Shown here: one piece after another, positions 1 to 4,741 of the stretch
How the letters are laid out: each line of letters opens with the position of its first letter
Numbering within the stretch: the stretch's first letter is position 1
NCBI GenBank assembly: GCA_018676275.1
Contig: JABHFC010000375.1
Location: 1-5,540 of the forward strand
DNA: 5,540 bases
DNA from: Gammaproteobacteria bacterium
GTDB taxonomy: Bacteria > Pseudomonadota > Gammaproteobacteria > Eutrophobiales > Eutrophobiaceae
Reading direction: 5' to 3'
Made by a program: the position numbers and the translations under genes
The notes under the pieces: generated by a model
Seen by the model: the letters and a program-made list of their open reading frames with translations, nothing else
Told to the model about the DNA's origin: nothing
The model's database searches: none

Positions 1-535
1 AACAATTGAAATTGATGGTGTCTTCCGTTCGAAAGACCGTGGCGTGACCTGGGAGTTGGTGGTAGATGGACTGAGGGATAATGATACTCATAATCTGGTG
101 TTTATTGGTGAGAAAGATAAGCGAACAATTTTTTGTTCAACCGAAGCCGGGCTGCACAAAAGTACAAACGAAGCAAAGACATGGGAGTTTATTCCTACAC
201 CAGAATCGCCCTGGCCCTACCTTCGTTGCCTGGAAATGAAAAAGGACGGAAGCGGTACCATGTTTGCATCAGTCGGACATTTGCCCTCTGGTGACGTGGG
301 TATGTTACTGAGGAGTACGGATATTGGTGAGACCTGGGAAAAATCGCCTGTACCCGAACCTATTAACAGTACCATTTGGTGGATTGGCACAAATCCTGTG
401 GACCCAAATCTTATTTTCCTCTGTACTATTTTTGGTCAGATCTTTCGTAGTCAGGATGGTGGCGAGTCCTGGATTAAAATGAAAAGAGAGCTGGGAGAAG
501 TCCGAATGATCGGTTGGGCGCCCACGCCTGAATGA
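1..535 (+). CDS. Asp-box (BNR/sialidase-like) beta-propeller protein, 3' part only
   Basis: The frame is open from base 2 to a TGA at 533-535, giving 177 residues of a gene that begins upstream of the window; no internal start is needed. Four Asp-box motifs (S-x-D-x-G-x-T-W) recur about every 44-51 residues. They are SKDRGVTW at 29-52, the degenerate STNEAKTW at 161-184, STDIGETW at 314-337 and SQDGGESW at 449-472. This spacing is typical of blades in six- or seven-bladed propellers of the sialidase, Ycf48/HCF136 or VPS10 type. The Asp box is a structural turn and does not prove glycosidase activity; sialidase catalytic residues cannot be judged from this fragment. The end of the protein lies soon after the last repeat, so this is the C-terminal half or third of the propeller. 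The gene is followed 22 nt later by an unassigned gene and then a glutathione S-transferase, probably in one operon. The fold call is strong and the biochemical role is unknown. Confidence 0.85.
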   Translation, partial: TIEIDGVFRSKDRGVTWELVVDGLRDNDTHNLVFIGEKDKRTIFCSTEAGLHKSTNEAKTWEFIPTPESPWPYLRCLEMKKDGSGTMFASVGHLPSGDVGMLLRSTDIGETWEKSPVPEPINSTIWWIGTNPVDPNLIFLCTIFGQIFRSQDGGESWIKMKRELGEVRMIGWAPTPE

Positions 536-543
536 GCTGAAGC

Positions 544-550
544 AAAGGAG
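544..550 (+). promoter_or_regulatory. Ribosome binding site of the 216-residue unknown gene
   Basis: AAAGGAG lies 7 nt upstream of the ATG at 558. It sits in the 22-nt gap after the propeller stop codon. This site fixes the start of the otherwise unrecognised gene and supports it being truly translated. Confidence 0.7.
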
Positions 551-557
551 AATAACG

Positions 558-1208
558 ATGACACATTATCTATACAAACCCCATGTCCATGGGCCTGAAT
601 TCATTACTACTCCCGATATCCTCGTCGACAGGTTGTTCAGACTTAGACCTGCAGATCAGGGTTTTGATCTGGTTCCAGCCAGCGTACAGGGAGTGAACAC
701 TTTACCCGAGGTACAGTGTGCTGAAAGTTCAGTCACAATTACCCCGGCGGTTTTTCTAATAGCGGCGGGGGCCGGTACTCTTGTCAGTGTAGGTGCCGAG
801 GTGCTGGCTGATGAAGTACGCTCAATCCGTGTCGCACGTTTTGCCTGGCGATTGAAATACCTGATAGACCATCTTGATAAAATCAATTTACTGGTCAGCG
901 GTGGTGAAGGGAATAGCACGGAGATTTTAATGAATGCCTTGCCGGCACCTGCAGACATTACTAACTACTTTGGTGATGGACTGAATGAGGTACCCAGAGG
1001 GATTATTGTAAGCGTCACTGCACCCGGTACAATGCGCCAAAGTCAGGTTCCTGGAACTGTATCCATCAAACTCACAGACGGACACAAGAAGAGAACTATG
1101 GAACATCGCCTTAACCTGCATGATGCCAACAGTGATTGCTGGGAGACACGTCCGCAACCCAGGTACACGGTAGGCCCGCAAACTGCTGAGGTACAACACT
1201 TTGTATAA
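558..1208 (+). CDS. Hypothetical protein, 216 residues, family not recognised
   Basis: I do not recognise this protein. The ATG at 558 has a good Shine-Dalgarno site (AAAGGAG, 7 nt spacing) and the frame runs cleanly to a TAA at 1206-1208. The N-terminus has a His-x-His-Gly-Pro-Glu stretch (H9, H11, E14) that could bind a metal, though this is only a suggestion. Residues 64-82 are hydrophobic and rich in Gly, Ala and Val, and could be a membrane helix or a buried core helix. No signal peptide is evident at the N-terminus. A basic helix-like stretch (about 88-110) follows, then a Gly-rich turn SGGEGNS (114-120). A strand-like segment ending in VSIKLTDG lies at 168-175. The last 30 residues are polar with several Pro. 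There are two Cys (54 and 194) and no nucleotide-binding signature. It lies between the propeller gene and a glutathione S-transferase on the same strand with about 20-nt gaps, so it is probably co-transcribed and may serve the same pathway. Confidence is for it being a gene, not for a function. Confidence 0.75.
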   Translation: MTHYLYKPHVHGPEFITTPDILVDRLFRLRPADQGFDLVPASVQGVNTLPEVQCAESSVTITPAVFLIAAGAGTLVSVGAEVLADEVRSIRVARFAWRLKYLIDHLDKINLLVSGGEGNSTEILMNALPAPADITNYFGDGLNEVPRGIIVSVTAPGTMRQSQVPGTVSIKLTDGHKKRTMEHRLNLHDANSDCWETRPQPRYTVGPQTAEVQHFV

Positions 1209-1229
1209 AAACAAAGTGCTGCGAAATGC

Positions 1230-2039
1230 ATGCTGAAACTTTACCACCACTACATGTCCATTTGCGCGGCGAAAGTCCGTATAGCATTGGCGGAAAAGAG
1301 ACTGGAGTGGGAAGGGCAATTGCTGGATCTATCAGCTGGTGATCAGTTTAAGCCTGACTATCTTAGCCTGAACCCAAAAGCAGTCGTTCCGACTCTCGTA
1401 CATGATGATCATATCCTTACAGAATCCAATATAATCATCGAATATCTGGATGATGCTTTTTCCGATCCAATTCTGCGTCCAGGATCTGCACACGAGCGAG
1501 CTCAAATGAGATTATTGTTGATGCGTCTGGATAATGGCAGTGAAAGTATACATCATGACATGTCGGTGGTGACCTATGGGTCAGCTTATCGATTGCACTT
1601 GCTTGAAAGAGTCATTGGCCATAACAGGAAAGACATCGACAAAGAAATTGATCGATCTATGAATGCTTATAGCAAAAAGTGGTTGCAGGAGACTGTACAT
1701 GAGGGAGTAGAGGCGCAGAGTTTTAAGAAAGGCATACGCAGCATTAATAAATTGCTTGATGACTTCGAGTCTATGCTTGGGCAATCTCGCTGGCTTGCCG
1801 GTTCTGAATACTCACTGGCAGACCTCGCTTACACGTCATACATGGCGAGGCTGGAAATGCTTGGGTTCGAAGGTATGTGGCGACAGCGCTCCAGAGTTTT
1901 CGACTGGTACGAGCGATTAAAACAAAGACCCAGTTTTCAAATGGGAGTTCTGGACTGGCTGAACCCAAAGGCAGTGGAGATACTTACGTCAGGTGGTCAG
2001 GAGTCCTGGCCAAAAGTTGAAAGAATTCTAAAGCATTGA
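1230..2039 (+). CDS. Glutathione S-transferase superfamily protein (LigF-like layout)
   Basis: This 269-residue cytosolic protein has the two-domain glutathione S-transferase fold. The N-terminal thioredoxin-like domain (1-80) carries S10-I-C12 at the site where catalytic Ser or Cys usually lies, the cis-proline segment VVPTL (P54), and the glutathione gamma-glutamyl-binding pair E65-S66 in LTESNIIIEYLDD. The all-helical C-terminal domain (about 88-250) contains the conserved buried segment WLAGSEYSLADLAY with its N-cap Ser and Asp198. At 269 residues it is longer than common GSTs (200-220). Its extra central helical region resembles bacterial beta-etherase-type enzymes such as LigF (about 257 residues) from lignin-dimer breakdown; this is a likeness in layout, not proof of beta-ether cleavage. 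The ATG at 1230 has no clear Shine-Dalgarno site and lies 21 nt after the previous stop, so translation may be coupled to the upstream gene. An ATG at 1226 is out of frame. It likely conjugates or reductively cleaves an electrophilic intermediate with glutathione; the substrate is unknown. Confidence 0.9.
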   Translation: MLKLYHHYMSICAAKVRIALAEKRLEWEGQLLDLSAGDQFKPDYLSLNPKAVVPTLVHDDHILTESNIIIEYLDDAFSDPILRPGSAHERAQMRLLLMRLDNGSESIHHDMSVVTYGSAYRLHLLERVIGHNRKDIDKEIDRSMNAYSKKWLQETVHEGVEAQSFKKGIRSINKLLDDFESMLGQSRWLAGSEYSLADLAYTSYMARLEMLGFEGMWRQRSRVFDWYERLKQRPSFQMGVLDWLNPKAVEILTSGGQESWPKVERILKH

Positions 2040-2058
2040 TCATAAGATCCACTGCAAT

Positions 2059-2087
2059 AACCTGCCAGAATTAGTTTACTGGAGGTT
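2059..2087. terminator. Hairpin between convergent genes, possible terminator
   Basis: AACCT (2059-2063) pairs with AGGTT (2083-2087) and CCAG (2065-2068) pairs with CTGG (2079-2082). G2064 is a single bulge and the loop is 10 nt. The hairpin starts 20 nt after the stop of the glutathione S-transferase gene. Its 3' arm touches the stop codon (2087-2089) of the opposite-strand flavoprotein remnant. On the + strand it is followed by a T-rich but interrupted run (TACTCTTTC), so termination would be weak or Rho-assisted. Position between convergent units supports the call more than the sequence does. Confidence 0.4.
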
Positions 2088-2398
2088 TACTCTTTCATCC
2101 AGGAGACAAAGTAGTTTGGGAAATTGGAACAAATAGTAACTCGCGCAATCTGTTCAAGATTATGCTTCATGTCTGTGGTGAAAACGATGAAGTCATCATC
2201 ATAAAGCGGATTAATAACTTCTTTTATTTTCATATGTTCCCGGCCGAACTTTTCTAATTCAAGATCAGCGATGACCTTGGGGTTCACATGTCCCATGATG
2301 TAGGAAAAAATCGAAGCCCTGAACCCGGGAGTGAACTCCTCTGTCACTGCAGCGCCTGCACCCACTATGATCGCGTCATATTTTGACGTTGTATTCAA
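2087..2398 (-). pseudogene. Remnant of PYROXD2/phytoene-desaturase-like FAD-dependent oxidoreductase
   Basis: The frame gives 103 residues from a TTG at 2398 to a TAA at 2087-2089. It begins YDAIIVGAG, the start of an FAD/NAD Rossmann fold, but jumps directly to AAVTEEFTPGFRAS. In PYROXD2-type oxidoreductases these two segments are separated by about 28 residues that complete the first beta-alpha-beta unit (HNGL helix, ERR strand end, GG). The alignment then continues well through PKVIADLELEKFG, TTDMKHNLEQIAR and, more loosely, FPNY, before a stop. Full-length members have about 520-580 residues, so roughly 400 C-terminal residues are missing along with the 28-residue internal piece. The deletion is in frame, and no ATG or clear Shine-Dalgarno site is present, so the start may also be damaged. 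It lies 15 nt after the aldehyde dehydrogenase stop on the same strand, as the former next gene of that operon. The product could not bind FAD normally, so I call a decayed gene. An assembly or cloning deletion is the main alternative. Confidence 0.85.
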
Positions 2399-2413
2399 AC
2401 TTAATTCAAGCTA

Positions 2414-3847
2414 TCAGAAGGGATACTGCATTTTTTCCTGGCTAATGGTTATCCATTTGGGTTGCGTCACATCATCTATAGAATAGTGACCGCCTTCGCG
2501 ACCAAAACCACTATTTTTAACACCGCCAAAGGGAACGTTGGGCTCACACTGAATAGTGGAACCATTAATGTGCACCATACCGGCTTCAAGCCCATCCGCA
2601 AATTGCATCGCTTTTTCAAGGTTATTTGTGATCACCGCAGAAGAAAGCCCGTAACTACTCTTGTTGGCGAGTTGCAATGCGTGTTCGCTGTTTTTCGCTT
2701 TTATACAACTTACTACCGGACCAAAACTTTCTTCATCAAAAATTCGCATTTCTGGCGTCACATCCGCCAGCACTGTCGCTTCAAAATATGCCTTCGAGTA
2801 GTTACCACCACATATCAAACGTGCGCCTTTGGAACATGCCTCTTCTATTTGCTTTTTAATAAATGGACACTGCTCTGCTCGAATTAATGGACCAATGATT
2901 GTTTCCATGTCACCAGGCTCGCCCACCTTCAGGCTAGTTGCCTTTTTAACCAGCCGCTTACAAAAATCATCATATAGGGCTTCTTCAATAATGATGCGAG
3001 AACTGGCCATACATACCTGACCCTGATGATTGAAAATACTAAAACAGGCAGTGTTAACCGCATAATTGATGTCGGCATCTGCTAAAACTATTAAAGGGCT
3101 TTTGCCACCCATCTCCAGGTGGACTTTTTTCAGGTCTTTGGCTGCGGCTTGAGCAATAGCCTTACCGGTTTTAGTCGAGCCGGTAAACAAAATCATGTTT
3201 ACATCTGGGTGTTGGACGAGCTTGTTGCCGATACTACCATCGCCTGGTAGAACATTAAGCACACCTGGAGGTAGGCCGGCTTCTTCGTATGTTTCTGCCA
3301 ATATCAGCCCTGAGATAGGAGTGTGTTCTGAGGGTTTCAGGATAAAACTATTACCAGCTGCAATAGCCTTATCAATTTTGTTAGATGAGAGAGCTAGAGG
3401 AACGTTGAAAGGTGCGATACCAATGATGACACCGACAGGTATTTTTTTCGTAATTGAGAGTAAACCTGGTACATCTGATGGAATCGTTTCTCCAAATAGT
3501 CTTCGACATTCTCCAGCTGCACTACGCATCGAGTCGATAGAATATTCCACTTGGTACCAGGCTGTGCCAAATACGCAACCAGACTCTTGAATTAGTAGGT
3601 GAATGATTTCATTACGACGTCGCTCAAGAATATCGGCAGCCTTAATTAATACCCGTTCCCTGGTTGTGGGGCCGGTATTTTGCCATGCCTTTGTGGCATC
3701 TGTAGCCGACCTTACCGTCGAATCAATATTGGTCTCGGTGGGCTGGAAAATTCTTGCGAATATTTCGCCGTTTGCAGGGTTGATGTCATCAAAATAATCA
3801 CTGGATTCACACCATTTGCCAGCAGAGAAAAACTTATAGGTTTTCAT
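2414..3847 (-). CDS. NAD(P)+-dependent aldehyde dehydrogenase, vanillin/benzaldehyde dehydrogenase-like
   Basis: This complete 477-residue cytosolic enzyme of the aldehyde dehydrogenase superfamily oxidises an aldehyde to the carboxylic acid using NAD(P)+. All core residues are visible: oxyanion-hole Asn148 in IAPFN, Lys171 in LKPSEHTP, the cofactor-binding FTGSTKTG loop (221-228), general-base Glu245 in LEMGGKSP, nucleophile Cys279 in NHQGQVCM, and Glu373 in EESFGPVV. PFGGVKNSGFGREGG near the C-terminus (439-453) is also typical. Length matches the family (about 480-490). The QGQVCMASSRIIIEE and VGEPGDMETIIGPLI segments recall vanillin, benzaldehyde and salicylaldehyde dehydrogenases; the aromatic substrate is inferred from that likeness only. 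The ATG at 3847-3845 has a Shine-Dalgarno GAAGGA (3858-3853) with 5 nt spacing. It is preceded by a 271-nt gap and followed 15 nt later by the flavoprotein remnant, so it probably has its own promoter and once led a short operon. Confidence 0.95.
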   Translation of the reverse strand: MKTYKFFSAGKWCESSDYFDDINPANGEIFARIFQPTETNIDSTVRSATDATKAWQNTGPTTRERVLIKAADILERRRNEIIHLLIQESGCVFGTAWYQVEYSIDSMRSAAGECRRLFGETIPSDVPGLLSITKKIPVGVIIGIAPFNVPLALSSNKIDKAIAAGNSFILKPSEHTPISGLILAETYEEAGLPPGVLNVLPGDGSIGNKLVQHPDVNMILFTGSTKTGKAIAQAAAKDLKKVHLEMGGKSPLIVLADADINYAVNTACFSIFNHQGQVCMASSRIIIEEALYDDFCKRLVKKATSLKVGEPGDMETIIGPLIRAEQCPFIKKQIEEACSKGARLICGGNYSKAYFEATVLADVTPEMRIFDEESFGPVVSCIKAKNSEHALQLANKSSYGLSSAVITNNLEKAMQFADGLEAGMVHINGSTIQCEPNVPFGGVKNSGFGREGGHYSIDDVTQPKWITISQEKMQYPF

Positions 3848-3898
3848 GCAATTCCTTCAGAGATGTATGGTAAAGCGTTGTAAACTATAGATACAAAC

Positions 3899-3912
3899 AG
3901 CCATCCGTGGCT
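3899..3912. repeat. Small hairpin AGCCA-TCCG-TGGCT upstream of the aldehyde dehydrogenase
   Basis: AGCCA (3899-3903) and TGGCT (3908-3912) form a 5-bp stem around a TCCG loop, which as RNA on the + strand is a UNCG-type tetraloop. On the - strand the stem is followed by GTTTGTAT. It lies about 50 nt upstream of the dehydrogenase start, so it would fall in the 5' leader, be a weak terminator of upstream transcription, or be a protein-binding palindrome. The stem is short, so function is uncertain. Confidence 0.3.
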
Positions 3913-4017
3913 TTATAATTCCTTAGAAGGAGGACGAACTTTGATTAGTATAATTGACATATAAATATGGCTTAACAGTTAATTTAGCAACTAAAATTAA
4001 GGAAATATAGACTAGTG

Positions 4018-4049
4018 AGTAAAGTGATATGAGCTAGATATCAGTTACT
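4018..4049. repeat. Imperfect inverted repeat, possible operator or hairpin
   Basis: AGTAA (4018-4022) pairs with TTACT (4045-4049) and TGATAT (4025-4030) pairs with ATATCA (4038-4043). A small AG/G internal loop separates the two stem parts, and 7 nt lie in the centre. There is no T run on either side, so an intrinsic terminator is unlikely. The dyad and its place about 170 nt upstream of the aldehyde dehydrogenase suit a regulator-binding site, but an AT-rich chance palindrome is also possible. Confidence 0.35.
4035..4043. repeat. Direct repeat TAGATATCA, copy 1
   Basis: This 9-bp TAGATATCA overlaps the right arm of the inverted repeat at 4018-4049 and recurs exactly at 4098-4106. The start-to-start distance is 63 bp, close to six helical turns, so both copies would face the same side of the DNA. 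A paired regulator site is possible but not shown. Confidence 0.3.
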
Positions 4050-4097
4050 TTGCGAATAAGTTAGATCAGACGTAAAGCACACCTATGACATCGATTT

Positions 4098-4119
4098 TAG
4101 ATATCAAATGGTAATATCT
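4098..4119. repeat. Direct repeat TAGATATCA, copy 2, within a short dyad at the 3' end of the AhpD-like gene
   Basis: TAGATATCA (4098-4106) is the second copy of the 9-mer. It overlaps a 6-bp dyad, AGATAT (4099-4104) with ATATCT (4114-4119), around a 9-nt loop. The dyad reaches the last base of the AhpD-like gene's stop codon (4121-4119). It is not followed by a T run on the - strand, so it is a poor intrinsic terminator. Confidence 0.3.
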
Positions 4120-4691
4120 TACACACCAGCTTCTTTATGAACGCCAGCCTCAGTATATAGCGGTTGATCATAACCACCATCAACCAGGCCATCTGCCAAT
4201 TGTTTAAAATGCTTCCCAATATCTCCCTGTTCGCCCCCATGACCCATCACTATTCGATTCATAAAATTGAACATACAACAGATATTAATTGCATCATGTA
4301 ATACTTGTTCTGACCATCCTGCACTGAAAACAGCCTCAGCATCAGCCTGCACCATTTTAGCGGGTTCAAAAGTGAGTTTTTTTACAAAGTGCAATAAAGG
4401 TTTCATGTTGTCACTTACTTTTGCCGAATCAATATCTTCCACGAGTTTTTCAATCAGGTCGTCAGAGATACCGAAAGACTCAGCAACAATTTTGTGAACA
4501 CCGTAACAAAGCGGACAGGCGTTTAGACCTGAAGTGAAAGCTGCAATTAATTCACGTTCGGCAACACTAAGCGGAGATTCACCCCGCATTACGATCTGAT
4601 GCCATTCAGAAATTGTCCTGCCGGCGTCCATGTTCCAGTTAAATATTCCTGCAACGGGATCCTTATCTGTTATCCCCGAAAGAAAAGCCAT
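4119..4691 (-). CDS. AhpD/carboxymuconolactone decarboxylase-family peroxidase-related protein
   Basis: This 190-residue protein belongs to the all-helical AhpD-like fold. The AhpD catalytic signature is complete: Glu47, eleven residues, Cys59-Pro-Leu-Cys62, three residues, His66, in ERELIAAF and LNACPLCYGVH. The second half, with LLHFVKKLTFEPAKM (100-114), SAGWSEQVLHDAI (123-135) and FNFMNRI (141-147), is typical of the 'peroxidase-related enzyme' subgroup, whose usual length (about 180-190) it matches. In that family the CxxC pair reduces alkyl hydroperoxides, using lipoyl-type electron donors in true AhpD. Substrate and donor here are unknown. The last 20 residues are polar and look like an extra tail. 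The ATG at 4691 has a GAGG Shine-Dalgarno (4703-4700) with 8 nt spacing. It starts 50 nt after the TonB receptor's stop on the same strand, so the two are probably co-transcribed. Family assignment is firm; peroxide reduction is inferred from the intact motif. Confidence 0.92.
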   Translation of the reverse strand: MAFLSGITDKDPVAGIFNWNMDAGRTISEWHQIVMRGESPLSVAERELIAAFTSGLNACPLCYGVHKIVAESFGISDDLIEKLVEDIDSAKVSDNMKPLLHFVKKLTFEPAKMVQADAEAVFSAGWSEQVLHDAINICCMFNFMNRIVMGHGGEQGDIGKHFKQLADGLVDGGYDQPLYTEAGVHKEAGV

Positions 4692-4741
4692 ATGTAAAGC
4701 CTCAATTGATCATGAATGATGTGAAAATTGTGAAAAACAGA

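Larger units (their letters stand above)
3848..4118. other. AT-rich intergenic region with repeats, probable control region of the aldehyde dehydrogenase
   Basis: This 271-nt stretch between the AhpD-like gene and the aldehyde dehydrogenase (both on the - strand) has no convincing coding frame. It is clearly AT-richer than its flanks. On the - strand, TATAGT (3889-3884) and TATACT (3952-3947) could be -10 boxes for the dehydrogenase, but neither has a good -35 partner. On the + strand there are two TATAAT hexamers (3914-3919, 3949-3954) and an unused strong ribosome-binding-like sequence, AGAAGGAGG (3925-3933). Inverted and direct repeats are listed separately. A promoter for the dehydrogenase must lie here unless it is read from the receptor operon; I cannot place it precisely. 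Confidence 0.5.

Noticed and set aside
558..1208. Possible MmgE/PrpD C-terminal similarity of the unknown protein (residues about 134-185)
   Set aside because: The pattern of a strand followed by DG and a few spaced hydrophobics is too loose. Length and N-terminus do not fit that family, so I give no assignment.
927..1319. Open frame of about 130 codons on the - strand
   Set aside because: It spans the end of one + strand gene and the start of the next, is Cys- and Arg-rich, and has no ribosome binding site. It is most likely a mirror of the real genes.
2087..2398. Reading the 103-residue frame as an intact small protein
   Set aside because: It matches separated segments of one much larger family, and the middle of its nucleotide-binding fold is missing, so a remnant is the simpler explanation.
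2462..2887. Open frame of about 141 codons on the + strand
   Set aside because: It lies opposite the intact aldehyde dehydrogenase and its product has no recognisable fold. Similar antisense frames at 3195-3590 and 3603-3797 were dropped for the same reason.
3954..3984. A + strand promoter with TTGACA at 3954-3959
   Set aside because: The best -10 candidate (TTAATT) is weak at 19 nt spacing, and no + strand gene follows.
3848..4118. tRNA, small RNA, CRISPR or insertion-sequence end in the intergenic gap
   Set aside because: There is no cloverleaf, no regularly spaced repeat and no terminal inverted repeats with target duplication that I can see. The short dyads found are too small for these.
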